NCBI GenBank assembly: GCA_964035575.1
Contig: OZ037864.1
Location: 930,001 to 994,000, forward strand
Origin: Rhynchopus sp. YZ270_cl-10
Lineage: Eukaryota; Euglenozoa; Diplonemea; Diplonemida; Diplonemidae
Length of the DNA: 64,000 nucleotides
Direction: 5' to 3'
The notes below the pieces were generated by a model. The model did not search any database. It was not told where the DNA came from and saw only the letters and a program-made list of their open reading frames with translations. This document shows, in pieces, positions 22,911-33,390 of this stretch (its first letter is position 1; each line of letters begins with the position of its first letter). A program made the position numbers and the translations under genes.

Positions 22911-23841
22911 ATGTCCGGCATGGAGGGAATTGACAAGGAGCGTTACGAGGAGCTGAAGAAGAAGAGACAGTTCAAGAAGTTCACGTACCGTGGTATCGAG
23001 ACCGACGACCTTCTCAAGAGGTCCAACGAGGAGCTTGCCCAGCTCGTCTGCGCACGTGCCCGCCGTCGCTTCCAGCGTGGACTGAAGCGCAAGCCGATGG
23101 CGCTCATCAAGAAGCTCCGTAAGGCCAAGAAGGACGTCCCGATCGGTGAGAAGCCCCCGGTATGTCACGCCGTCAAATAAGCCATTAAGAAGGGCCACAC
23201 TCTAATACGCCAGCATATTGGTTTCTTCACGGTGTTTGACTCTGCGGAGAAGTGGTGCCTCCCACAGAGGGGGTTCCACTGTCAACTTCCATCCATTTTT
23301 CAATATTTTTTGAAAAAATAAAATTGCCAATTGTGTGTTTTATCTCCTCTCTTTTTCGTGGTTGGTACAGTGAAGGGGACCAACCTGCAGAAATACTATT
23401 TTTCAGTTTTTGTGGTGTCTTCACATTTATTACTCGCTATGCCTCTCTATAGGAGGCTTAGTTAGGCTGGGGAAGGGTCGTATGGCTTGCCAAGCGGTTG
23501 TGAACGCTTCTTTGCTCTGAGGGTATAGACACCACCCTTTGCATGATCTTGACCGAGCTGCGTTTTAACACATTTTCAACTACTCTTTATTCCTCCTCTC
23601 TCTTCACACATCTCACTCTCCACAGCACGTGAAGACCCACCTTCGCAACATGATCATCGTCCCTGAGATGATCGGATCCGTCGTTGCCGTGTACAACGGT
23701 AAGGTCTTCAACGCCGTCGAGGTGAAGGGAGACATGGTGGGACACTACCTCGGTGAGTTCTCCATCTCCTACAAGCCGGTTACCCACGGAAGGCCCGGTA
23801 TCGGAGCTACCCACTCCTCCCGTTTCATCCCCCTGAAGTAG
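22911..23841 (+). CDS. RPS15: 40S ribosomal protein S15 (uS19)
   Basis: This is a component of the small-subunit head near the decoding region. Two exons, 22911-23159 and 23626-23841, join in phase 0 to encode 154 aa, near the usual 145-155 aa. Exon 1 carries the eukaryotic N-terminal extension and the basic segment [15 protein letters not shown]. Exon 2 carries the most conserved part ([50 protein letters not shown]). The 466-bp intron begins GTATGT and ends CCACAG. It contains a module-B-like stretch near 23241-23290 and a copy of module G (CACCCTTTGCATG...GAGCTGCGTTTTAA) near 23531-23580, both also found in the gene desert. The next frame starts very close downstream. Confidence 0.97.
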
Positions 23842-24148
23842 AACAAACATGGGGTGGTGTGTATCAAATGGTTCTTTGCGTTAGGTCATGAATGAGAAAA
23901 AAAGGCTTTATTCTTTTACAGTACAACCCAACCTCAACCTCAACCTCAACCTCAACCTCAACCTCAACCTCAACCTCAACCTCAACCTCAACCTCAACCT
24001 CAACCTCAACCTCAACCTCAACCTCAACCTCAACCTCAACCTCAACCTCAACCTCAACCTCAACCTCAACCTCAACCTCAACCTCAACCTCAACCTCAAC
24101 CCCAACCCCAACCACAACAGCATTTACACATTTTATTTCATAAATGAA
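23842..24148. other. RPS15-IQ gene spacer filled by hexamer satellite
   Basis: The 307-bp gap contains the (CAACCT)n array. TTCTTTTACAG at about 23913-23923 resembles a 3' splice site just ahead of it. The array is open in the frame of the downstream gene, so part of this gap could be coding if ATG 23888 is the true start. Confidence 0.5.
23929..24112. repeat. (CAACCT)n satellite, about 30 copies
   Basis: This is a near-perfect 6-bp array, with a few final units changed to CAACCC. In frame with the following IQ-motif gene it would encode alternating Asn-Leu. The reverse complement AGGTTG is not a known telomere unit, and no chromosome end is nearby. Confidence 0.93.
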
Positions 24149-25636
24149 ATGAAAGAAAAGAGCGGGGAGAGGCATAGCTTCGGAAAGATCCCAGTGGTTC
24201 CCAATGCACAGCGTGGTGTGAGAGGAAGGAAGACATTACGACGCGCAACGTACACAGAACGTCCAGCGAGACGATTGCTTCGGTCGCCTGTGGGGCGGAG
24301 GCATAGTTTGCCTCCAGCAAGCTTTCCGAAATGGAATTCGAAGGAGATCTGGTACAACAGCCGCGAGCTACAACCAGCACAACTGAACCCGGGTGGGTCC
24401 GACTCCTCTGGCTATGCCGCGAGACAGATTGCAGTCCTCCGCCACCGCGAAAGCATTCGGGAAACCTACGCCGGACGCATCCTTCAGGCCGCTCTCTTCC
24501 TCCAAAGAGTCGGCCAAGCTTCTCTCACCCGCATCAAAACCCTACACGCCATGAAGGTGCACGCCCTTCGGAAGCAAAGCGCAGCAAAACAGATCCAACA
24601 TGCCTGGCTAACGTCACGCACATCCCGGATGAGAAGAGAGAAGGAGAGATCCGAGCGGGAGAGATATCGGAAGAAGATCAAAACACTGCAACGGTGGCGG
24701 TTCACCGCATGGGTGGTGGGGAAGAAACATATCCGTTGCATCAGGTTGTTGCAGTTATTTTATAAGAAGTTGCGGAATAGATGGCGGACTACGCGGATGT
24801 GGAAACAGACCCGGGTTTTTAGTGTTCTGACTATACAATGTATTTTCCGTTCGCGGCGAGCGAAACGGCGAGTATTCGAATTGCGTTGGTTTCAAGATGC
24901 ATGGCGATATCCTAATGATGAGATGACCCGCCTTCGCCGCAATCTTATTACAGAAGAAAGGAAAGGGTATCAAAAACTGCTTCGTATCTCCGAAACGCTG
25001 CGGCGGAAAGGGGTGCTGGAGGCTGCTCCATTTCGACGATGCTTCTTCGCAACTGCATGCGACTTCCGTCGTGTTGAGGATGAAGAAGCAGAACGGAGAG
25101 CAAAAACACATTATTGCTGCGAATCTGCGTGGCTCCATTTAATGCGCCTAATGCGAGAGGACCACGTCACTGCAAAGGAAATGGAAGGAAGCAGAGCAGA
25201 ACGTATTTTGCAAGACTTTGACCGTCAAGTCAGTCTCGCAAATGGACAACATATAAAATCAGGTTGTGTGATACCCCAAGGTAAGACAGTAGGGAGAGCG
25301 CAGTCATCTCTTTGGTGTCTGCAAGGAAGAAAAGCGTGCCCTCCCCGTAGTGCAACAGAGGCGTGTCCAATACCACGTAAACGTGGAGTAGCCTTTGATG
25401 GAAGCTGCTTCTTCCAAACCAGACGCAGTGACCGCATCACAGCGAGAGTGGCGGAAATCAGCTTTGAGCTCTGGGGGCCGAAAAGAGCGTCCGAAACCAT
25501 CCATATCCCGGTGCGGCCTTCCTCAGCACCCCCAGGGAGAGGGGGAGGAAGAGAAGGAGAAGGGGGAGGGGGAGGAGTGGATGGTGGTCTCATCGACCAA
25601 CAGCGTCGTCCTCATACCTCGATGCGGAATCTGTGA
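24149..25636 (+). CDS. IQ-motif protein, probable calmodulin-binding
   Basis: This is a single-exon frame of 495 aa from ATG 24149. The same frame stays open back to ATG 23888, which would add an (Asn-Leu)n tract, so the start is uncertain. The protein is strongly basic and rich in Arg and aromatic residues. IQ-like segments include AAKQIQHAWLTSRTSRMRR and VLTIQCIFRSRRAKRRV, with a weaker one at GRILQAALFLQRV; IQ motifs bind calmodulin or related EF-hand proteins. A charged helix (RMRREKERSERERYRKK) lies between them. The C-terminus is low-complexity Gly/Glu (GGGREGEGGGGGVDGG). In flagellates such proteins are often axonemal or basal-body components, which is inference only. No enzymatic domain is seen. 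Confidence 0.6.
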   Translation: MKEKSGERHSFGKIPVVPNAQRGVRGRKTLRRATYTERPARRLLRSPVGRRHSLPPASFPKWNSKEIWYNSRELQPAQLNPGGSDSSGYAARQIAVLRHRESIRETYAGRILQAALFLQRVGQASLTRIKTLHAMKVHALRKQSAAKQIQHAWLTSRTSRMRREKERSERERYRKKIKTLQRWRFTAWVVGKKHIRCIRLLQLFYKKLRNRWRTTRMWKQTRVFSVLTIQCIFRSRRAKRRVFELRWFQDAWRYPNDEMTRLRRNLITEERKGYQKLLRISETLRRKGVLEAAPFRRCFFATACDFRRVEDEEAERRAKTHYCCESAWLHLMRLMREDHVTAKEMEGSRAERILQDFDRQVSLANGQHIKSGCVIPQGKTVGRAQSSLWCLQGRKACPPRSATEACPIPRKRGVAFDGSCFFQTRRSDRITARVAEISFELWGPKRASETIHIPVRPSSAPPGRGGGREGEGGGGGVDGGLIDQQRRPHTSMRNL

Positions 25637-26140
25637 TATGGGGGGGATAGAAACTGCTATTGAAGTGTATATGCTAAAAAATAGTGCTTTTTTTTGATAA
25701 GAAGGGGGTACAATTGTACGTTTGCAACTTCCTTGATTTTTTTTTTTCTAAAAGATACACTGCTGCAGCATCTCAAAAAAAGGTAATTAAATGAATGGGG
25801 GGATTTGTATTTTAACCCCATACCAATAACGTCTATCATCTTCATCCTTCACCATCCACCACACAGGGCAACTGTGCTAATATCGCACCTACCCCAAAAA
25901 AGGTACACTCCCCTCCCCTTTTTTTGTTTTGTTTCGTGTTTTTTTTTTTTCTTTCCTCCCCCAAAAAAGCAACTCTTCATCGGCGTTTCGCCACAAAAGA
26001 AATTATCTGTTTTTTTTTCCGTTCCGTTCATTCAGTAACTACGTAAATTCTGTAGCCCCTCTTTTTTTTCTTTTCTCTTTTCTCCTCAACCTCCTTTTTC
26101 ACCTTTCGTTTTTTTTAGTTCTCTTTTTCTCTTCCAAAAA
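25637..26140. other. Spacer upstream of kinase gene
   Basis: No gene is visible. The spacer is T-rich with several T8-T12 runs and a long pyrimidine tract at about 26060-26135 directly before the kinase start. A 5' UTR intron ending in this tract is possible but not demonstrable. Confidence 0.45.
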
Positions 26141-29100
26141 ATGACCGGAGGAATTCAACAACATGCAGGGTTTGTTCACCAGCATACTGTTCAAGGAAAT
26201 AACATTCAGAAGAGCAGGAAGGGAGGTATTTCGCAACGTGCACACAAAACCTGCTTTGGCTGCGGTGAATCAGGGCATGTCAAGAGAAACTGCCCTGGAA
26301 CTCAATTTGTCCAGCAACCCCACTACCACACCCCTATGGTGGCTCCACAGCACCCAGGGATGATGCATGCTCCAATTGCCGTGCAACGTACCTACTGTTG
26401 CCCTGCCAGCCCTACACACTCTTCGCGGACCTCCTTCGAGCAAGGTTTGGGTGGAATGCACAGAGTCTACAGTGATTCCACTATGTCAACCAGGACCTCC
26501 TCGTGGGCATCGTTGGATTCGTATGGGAGCGTTGATATGGAGTCGTCTGTGTCGTACCCTGCTTCGCCTGCTGTGGTGCAGATCCGGAAGGAAGAAGAAG
26601 TTGTCGTCTCGCATACCGACGCAGAAGGGTACTTCATCGCAACACCCGATCTACTGTTGAACGGAAGATACCGTGTCGCAGCGGAGCTAGGAAAAGGAAC
26701 CTTCGCAACAGTGGTCAAAGCAGAGGATATGAGGTCCCGCCGTTTTGTTGCAATCAAAATGATTAAGGCCGACAAAGCTGCCCTAGAAGATGCAGAAGAC
26801 GAGGTGAAGATCATGCAGGAGGTGAACAGCTTTTTCTGCCGTTCGCACGACGCTGCGTCGGGGTTGGTTCTGTTGAAGGAACGCTTCTTTTTTGAGAAAC
26901 ACTGCTGCCTCGTTCAGGACCTTTACGGGGACAACCTGTACTCAGATCTGAAGGCAGGGAAGTACTGTGGTCTTGCCTTGGGTGATGTGATGTCGCTTGG
27001 TCGCAGTATGATCCACGCTATTGCGAAGTTTCATGTAATCGGTTTGGTGCACTGCGACCTCAAGCCAGAGAACATCCTCCGCACCGTGAACGGTGCCAGC
27101 AACGCGACAGTCGTCGACTACGGCTGCTCCTACAGAGAGACCGACACCAAGCCGCGCCTCATCCAGACGCTCTTCTACCGTGCCCCCGAGGTCGTCCTCG
27201 GGCAGCCCTGGTCCTTCGCAGTCGATATGTGGAGCATCGGGTGCATCCTCTTCGAACTCCTTACAGGGCTCCCTCTCTTCCGCATCTCCGGAGACACAAG
27301 CCATGTTCACTCTTTTGAGGTATGGAAAAAAGGGGGCACCGGAAAGAGTAAGGAACGATAGATGTTCCTTAATTTTGGGTGTTAAGTTCATGTCGTAGCT
27401 TTCCTCGGGTTAACGGAAATTTAGGGGATTTTTTTTTATCGTAGCGAAGTTTTATTTTATGATGTAGGACTGCATGGATGGTGCATCGGTCATACCAAGG
27501 TACACTAAAGAGAGGGCTTTGTATTTCAAGTCAAGCTTTCTTTTAAAATGGAACAAATTACAAAAATGGAAGATGTACCAACAAAACAACAAAACATGGG
27601 TGTAATGATGTCGATAATGGATGAGTTTAATGTCAAAAACCAAACACAGGATATCATGCAGACCGCCCTCCCCCCACACATGCTGAAGAAGTGCAACTCC
27701 GAGGTTGTCGACAAGGCCACCATGACGTTGATCCCGAAGGCCTCGCATGTGAAGCTCCCGTCTATGAGCGAGCAGCTTGTGGCCCGTGGGGTTCCTCAGG
27801 AGGTATGTGTTCTCTTAATACCCCGCTCCCGTAGGGCGTCTTGTGGAAGAGGTGTTTTGAAAACTCTGTTCTTATTTTCCCCTTTTAAGGGAGTCTGTGT
27901 TGCCACATAATGTTTTTTGTCCTCCTGGGTTGAAGAAGAAATGGATATAATACGGTGACCGATGACCCCAAAATAGCACAAAAATAGCACTTTATCACAC
28001 TTTTTCGTAGCCCTTCAGCCACACTAATGGTAGAATGGTGGGTTGTGATAAAAGGAGGATTGATGGTTTGAAGAGCTTTGCTGTATCTAAAAAAAGCCTG
28101 TCGAAATGTTGCTATTACTATTAGCTTAAGTAATTTATACGGAAAATGGAGCCATAAAATACCCCCTTTTATACATAGCGCTCTAATTAGACTCCAACTA
28201 GATAATTAGAGTCGGCAGTTAGAGTATAATTAGAGTCTTTAAAACTCTAACTGAACTCTAATACTCTAACTGGACTCTAATTAGACTCTAATTAGAGTCT
28301 TATAATAGGGTCAATAAGAGGGGCACATCAACCAATGCTATAGCCATAAACCCAGGGAGCATAGCCAGTGCAAGAAATTCGATTTTGTAATCCAGAACGT
28401 CTGTTTTCTGCTTGCAGAGGACTAGATACAAGAAAATATTGTTTGTTCCCCCAGAAAACCAGTGCACAATTCACACTGGTCTTGTTGCCTTTTTAGCACA
28501 GGAATTTTGGCCCAGGGCATGATCACTTGAAGCATGGCACTTTAGTGTGCATGGGGTAGGGTGTTGTTTGTTATGAATTCTCTTTGTTATAACATCTAAG
28601 TCAATCGCGGGTGGTGGTTTAGCGCGAGGCTTGGATCTCTCCTGGGTTCATAAGTAGTTATTTCTGCGGATGAAATGAACGTATACTCATAGATTTCCCG
28701 TCGACACAACCTTTGATACTGGGATTATCCCCTTCGACCCCTTAGTGGTAGTTAAACTCGATTGACATTTACATTCCTAGAGATGAAAGAACAAGACAAC
28801 ACTTCTGTACCCGCGCATCAAAATTGTGGAAAACTTTGCACCCCAAACACCCTCAACAACGCCCGCCAAAAGGCGCCCCTTGTTACTGGGAGTTGGTTCT
28901 CATGTTTGTTACCTGCACAGCAGGAATTCCTCTGAGTCCAACGCTGTTTGGCCTGTCTGCGGCATTGCACCCGAAGGTGCACGAAGAGTTTTTGCGGTGT
29001 CGCATTCCCTCATGTGTGGGTCACTCACACTTGAGGGCATGTGCCACTGCGGGTCCGGGTACCCATAGCTGAGAATAAGCCGGGTCCCGAGTCCCGGGTA

Positions 29101-29646
29101 CTAGGTACAGTAGGACTTGGACTAGGCCCCCACCCTCCCGCGACCGGGTCCCCGACCCGCTTTCAGGCGGACCCACAGCGCCTTCACATAGTTGTGTCCC
29201 AGTCCGGCTGAGAATAACCGGGTCCCGGGTCCCCAAGTCTTATTCTCAGCTATGTGGGCACCTGGACACCTGGGTCCTACAGAGGAACCTTAGGGGAACC
29301 GGTTCCTTAAGGCGTTTGCACCTACAAGAAGCCTGTTGTTTTACTCTAATTAGACTATAATTAGAGTGTAGTTAGTGTCTAATTATGCTCTAACTGCGCT
29401 CTAATTATAGTCTAATTGAAGAAAAGCGACTCTAATTATACTCTAACTGGACTCTAACTGACTTGACCCAAAATCCCAGACTCTAATTATACCCTAACAC
29501 TCTAATTGGAGCGCTATGTATACCCTTTTGTTTTTTTTTTTCAGGTCATTTCCTTCTTGAGGGAATTGCTGACGTTGGACCCAGCTGATCGCTTGAAGGC
29601 TCATCAAGCCGCAAACCACGGAGTGTTCGATATGTACTGCCAGTGA
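26141..29646 (+). CDS. CMGC/DYRK-like protein kinase with N-terminal CCHC zinc knuckle
   Basis: I join exons 26141-27319, 27650-27802 and 29545-29646, all in phase 0, to 477 aa. A zinc knuckle C38-X2-C41-X4-H46-X4-C51 is followed by a Ser/Thr-rich linker, then a kinase domain from about residue 176. It has the Gly loop GKGTFATV, lysine K206 (VAIK), catalytic HCDLKPEN (304-311, Asp306), metal-binding DYG at 326 in place of DFG, FYRAPEVVLG, and DMWSIGCILFELLTG. Exon 3 supplies the last helix (LLTLDPADRLKAHQA). HCDLKPEN and FYRAPEV are typical of DYRK/HIPK/PRP4 kinases. All catalytic residues are present, so it should be active. Intron 1 (27320-27649) contains repeat module C. Intron 2 (27803-29544) contains a 1.35-kb foldback element. 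The acceptor of exon 2 was chosen at AACACAG because it restores the DYRK-like segment DIMQTALPPHML. Confidence 0.85.
27498..27545 (+). repeat. Dispersed repeat module C inside kinase intron 1
   Basis: The motif runs AAGGTACACT...GAGAGGGCTTTGTATTTCAA then GTCAAGCTTT. Close copies occur at 213-265, 48108-48165 and 51077-51125, all on the + strand. Confidence 0.7.
28171..29521. mobile_element. Foldback DNA element in kinase intron 2
   Basis: The terminal inverted repeats begin ATACATAGCGCTCTAATTAG on the left and end inverted as GAGCGCTATGTAT on the right. Both ends carry many subrepeats of the palindrome CTCTAATTAGAG or variants (28180-28305 and 29340-29510), which would let the element fold on itself. 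The flanks CCCCTTTT (28163-28170) and ACCCTTTT (29522-29529) match at 7 of 8 bases, an hAT-like target duplication. The core (about 28340-28990) is shared with 39016-39725. No transposase is encoded. The element sits between intact splice sites, so the kinase should still be made. Confidence 0.7.
29064..29254. mobile_element. Nested inverted-repeat insertion within the foldback element
   Basis: A 191-bp segment is bounded by the perfect 16-bp inverted repeat CATAGCTGAGAATAAG. It is rich in CCGGGTCCC and contains an internal extra copy of GCTGAGAATAA near 29209. The related element at 38326-40678 lacks this segment. Confidence 0.55.
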
Positions 29647-30903
29647 TTTGTGAAAGCTGACTGATTTTTTTATACTTTCTTTTTTTGTGTCTGTAACCAC
29701 TTTATTGGTTAATAATGAGCATTTTTCTCTTTTCCTTTTGCATTAAGAAGCTCCGATTCTTCAAACCCCCACCCCCTTTAAGTCCGTTCACAAAAGAATA
29801 ATGCGCAATCCAAATTGGGGAGGAGGAGGAGGAGGAGGAGGAGGAGGAGGAGGGGTTTTTTTTTCTGTTCTTCTCTCAGAACCGTGCCCTCTCCTCTCCA
29901 TACACAATTAGCAAGGAGTGCGATCAGCAACCCAGTTCCCCCAGGATTTTTTTTGACCTCCCCTTCCCCCCCCCCGCCCCCTGTCCTCACCAATGGAGGG
30001 CCACTACTTTTATTTTTGCCTTTCTTTTTTGCGTTTTTTTGGTGACACAGTCATTGACACCCCTCGAGCTCGCTAAAGAAGATGCTGTCTCGCGCCCTTC
30101 TCCCTTCATCGTCTTCTTCTGGCCTACACAGCAGTGCTTCATTTTTTTTGAAGGAAGATGAATAAAAAAACTGTAGGTTCTGAATGAGCAATGAGGGAAA
30201 AGGGCATGGAGCACATAGGGGGGTGCTGTATTGTGATAATTGCCTTATCATACTACACAACACAACAATACAGCTGTATTGTGATGGGCAATTATCACAC
30301 AACTACTTTTTTTCTTGGAGCAGTTCATATTGGTTCAGAGAGGTTAAGGGTGTGTGTGTATGAGAGGGGCATTCATCTATCAAGTCTTTGATGTGTCGAT
30401 TTTTTATTTTTGTTTTTTTTTTTTGCAACAGTGCAACCCTCATTATCCCCGCCCTCCATGCTTGTGTGCACGATGGGATTGGACTCAAGCTTGGTCCACC
30501 CAATTTCACTGTCGGTTTGTCCCCTCTTCCCCCCGCGTTAGTGTCCAGTTTCAGTCAGTTTAGTTTTTAAAAAAACCCCCACCCCCCCGCCGTAGTGGTG
30601 TTGACACAAAAAAAAAAAATATGTGTTCATCCGAGTATAGTATAGTACCTCCGAATGTCTGCACGAAACAAAACAGTTTAAGTAACAAACTTTTTCAAAA
30701 AAAAAAGGGTCACAATTGAAGGGGTAAAATATGCAAACCTCACATTGTGCTTTTCTTTTTTGCTCCCCCATTTGTTGGCCAGTTCAGTTTAAAACATTTG
30801 TATATTTTTTATTTTTTTAAAAAAGCAGAAAACTACGTTGGGCTCGTTTATTGAGAGGTTTTCAGCATTTTTAAATATCGTCGTAAGTGGAATTTTTTTT
30901 AAA
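29647..30903. other. Gene desert, part 1
   Basis: No gene is supported. The segment contains a (GGA)n microsatellite at 29817-29855, a short inverted repeat at 30232-30299, and many poly-T and poly-A runs. Short open frames here are T- or A-run artefacts with no conserved motif. Confidence 0.55.
30232..30299. repeat. 68-bp hairpin-like inverted repeat
   Basis: The arms TGTGATAATTGCC and GGCAATTATCACA enclose about 40 bases that include a second pairing, CTGTATTGTGAT. It resembles a very small foldback or MITE remnant. Confidence 0.5.
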
Positions 30904-30942
30904 GGTGACTAAGCACGAGAGCTTAGGATCATCTTATAAACC
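30904..30942 (+). repeat. Dispersed repeat module A, reference copy
   Basis: The module reads GGTGACTAAGCACGAGAG, then CTTAGGATCATCTTATAAAC, followed by a T-tract. About twenty + strand relatives occur in the window, including near 19921, 31617, 33845, 36220, 36518, 37721, 41228, 42019, 51253, 53687, 54421, 58032, 58331 and 58814. The copies at 58032 and 58331 are inside FARSB introns. No tRNA B-box is present, so a tRNA-derived SINE is not supported. Confidence 0.7.
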
Positions 30943-33189
30943 TTTTGTTTTTTTTGTAGGTGGCTTTCTCTAAAGTCACTCTACGCCCAGAGAGGCTTAC
31001 GTTTCATTTAATATTTCCCCCCTTTTATTTTTTGTTTTCAGGAAGGTTTTTTTGTTTGCGTGTCAACCCCGTTGAATACCAAACGGATCGCTAACCCTCC
31101 TAATGATGGGTACAAATGACTGTTGTGTCAGTCACTACCTAAGAGTTTTGCAAACCTTTTTTTTCCCCTCCATTTTTTGTTTCGGTCCAGTTTTTTTTTG
31201 TGACGAACCTTGCCCCACTCTTTAAAGGTGACTAAACAGAGTCTTAGTTAGCTTAGGCAAAAATACAACAAAAAAAAGATTGATGAATAACCAATGTTCA
31301 ATACATTAAGTAATCTAATCAGACTAAGCAGAGTCTTAGTTTGCTTAGATTGATCTTACAAACGCCCTCTTATTTTGTGTCGTTTCGTTGCATTTTTTTT
31401 AAAAGTGATCGCAAAGTGACTAACCTCAGATACTTCAAAAAACCCACTTCTCAAGACTCTTTTTTTTTTTTTTTTTTTTTGGCCGCAAAGAGGTTTCCTC
31501 TTCACTGCCAGGTAGTCAGTGGGAGTGTATTGCAGTAATAAAAAGTATCACAACAGAATATTTATTGCACACTTATTGCACACTGCGCACAAATTTTCTC
31601 CTTTTAGGTGATGAAGGGCGATGGGCTTAGAATCATCTTAACCAACTGTTTTTTTCTTTTCTTTGGATCTTCGGATCTACAAGAATTCTGCAAAAAAAAG
31701 GTATAAATGAAATACAAAGCAGAGCAAAACAAATTTTTTTTACTTCAAAATAAGAAAAACAATAGATAGCAACAAAGCGAGAAGTGTTCACATCTAGCAC
31801 ATCTCAACACCTAACCTCTGCAGTAAAACCCGGAAAAAGGGCAGTTTTTGAGCATCATTTACTTGCCTTTTCTATGTTTTTTTTTTATCTCTCTCTCTAG
31901 CCCAGATCATTGAGCTGTGGATGTATTTCCGCTTTCAAGCCTTTTTTTTCTCGTGAGTTTTCTCCCCACAACCTTCTCAACGCGTTGCTGGGAGCTGACC
32001 TCTGTGCTGTGTGTATTGCTTTCTTTGTGCCCAAAAAGGGGCTTGTCACGTCTGCCTAGCAATTTTCCCCTTATTCTCAAAAATGATGGGGAACTACCGA
32101 CCGCATAAAGTACGCCACGTATTACGGCCGATTTATATTACGTGAACACTACTTAAGGCTTGCATTATGACCGAGCGGCCTTAGTGTTCACCGTGATATG
32201 TACCCGGTCACCGAATTTGGATTTTTTTTTTTTCTTATTTTTTCAAAAAAAAACCTGAAGAGGTTTCTGGCCCAATAAAAAATGGTATTCAGTGTTAGGA
32301 AGTGCTAGCCGTATTGCATATTTTTTGATGTATTTTTACCATGACCAGAATTCATCAGAAACTAAAAAACCAACCCGGGGGCGTGTTTTGTGGCTGTTTT
32401 AACCCGCTCCCAAAACACTTTACTCGAAACCAATAATAGGGTGTCATGATCACCAATTACATTAGATGCACAGAGTCCGTGGCGCCCCGTCGTTGCTACC
32501 GTTTGGCTGTAGGATAGAGTTTGGGGAAGGTTGTTTTTTTTCCCGGATTCCGGTTTAGACATTCCAAACCCAAGCAATATTTTTCAGCTAGAAGCAAAAT
32601 TCGTAGGTTGGATTATTTGATATGATTTTTTTTTTCTCCCCATTTTTTTTTTATTTATTGTGATGCACATTTTATGTCTTCGCTGTGTTTGCTTTATTCG
32701 GGCAAAATTATTCACTCCCCCCACACTTCCTCCCCTTTAATGCACAGCACTGCACTTAGCCATCATTGCCAGACGATGTTTGCCTTTGTGATTCCTTACA
32801 GCTTACACAAGCTGCAGTCTGTCAGACAACCACGAGCCACCTCTCTCTTACCTCTCCCCCCCACTTAAGACCCGGTGTGTGACCCTGCTTTCTTCATTCA
32901 AGCCCAAAAATTTGACGCCAATTGGGAATTCGAATCTGAAGCACAGCATTTTCAATATAGGTAAGCATCAGAGGTTTATGCTATGTCTTTTCCCCGTCCA
33001 GTTTTTTTTTTTTTTTTGCCCCTTTTTCGGACCCACAAAACGGTTCACAGCAGCTTTCTGGGTGTGTTTCTGTGGAGGTCCTTTGTGGCATCAACATTTT
33101 TTTTTTTTAAACCTGGCCAAACAATAATTCAGGTGGTATTTCCCCCCCATTTTCCCCCAGTTCTCTCTAGCCAAAACGCCTTTTTCGTT
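30904..33189. other. Gene desert, part 2, with module A copies
   Basis: No gene is visible. Module A copies lie at 30904-30942, about 31227-31258 and 31617-31655. T-tracts separate the modules. Frames such as 31917-32108 lack any recognisable protein feature. Confidence 0.5.
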
Positions 33190-33390
33190 TTTTTTGATAA
33201 AACAACTTGTTGTCAATTCTAAAAAGATTGGAGGCAGCGCTGCAGGGCAAACAAAACGGATTGAAAAAAACAGAAGCTTGCTTGTTTTCTTTGAGTACTC
33301 AATTAACCACAACAACCGTACTTCAGTTTAACACATTTTTTCACCTTTTTGTTTTCCCGGCTTTGAGCGCACAAACAAAAGACCCGATCT
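33190..33390 (+). repeat. About 200-bp dispersed repeat, copy 1
   Basis: This segment (TTGATAAAACAACTTGTTGT to AAACAAAAGACCCGATCT) matches 58372-58540 in FARSB intron 3 closely, with an extra insertion of about 25 bp around 33315-33345. A module B copy follows at once at 33421. Confidence 0.75.

Noticed and set aside
23929-24112. CAACCT array as a telomere remnant
   Set aside because: The unit does not match TTAGGG-type telomeres, genes continue on both sides, and other satellites of similar size occur in the window.
27548-27649. Extra coding segment before the ACACAG acceptor as part of kinase exon 2
   Set aside because: It would insert about 34 AT-rich residues into the kinase domain. Starting exon 2 at 27650 keeps phase 0 and gives a normal DYRK-like join; the upstream part belongs to repeat module C and T/A-rich intron.
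30904-30942. Module A as a tRNA-derived SINE
   Set aside because: The start loosely recalls an A-box, but there is no B-box (GGTTCGAATCC-like) and no target duplication around the copies.
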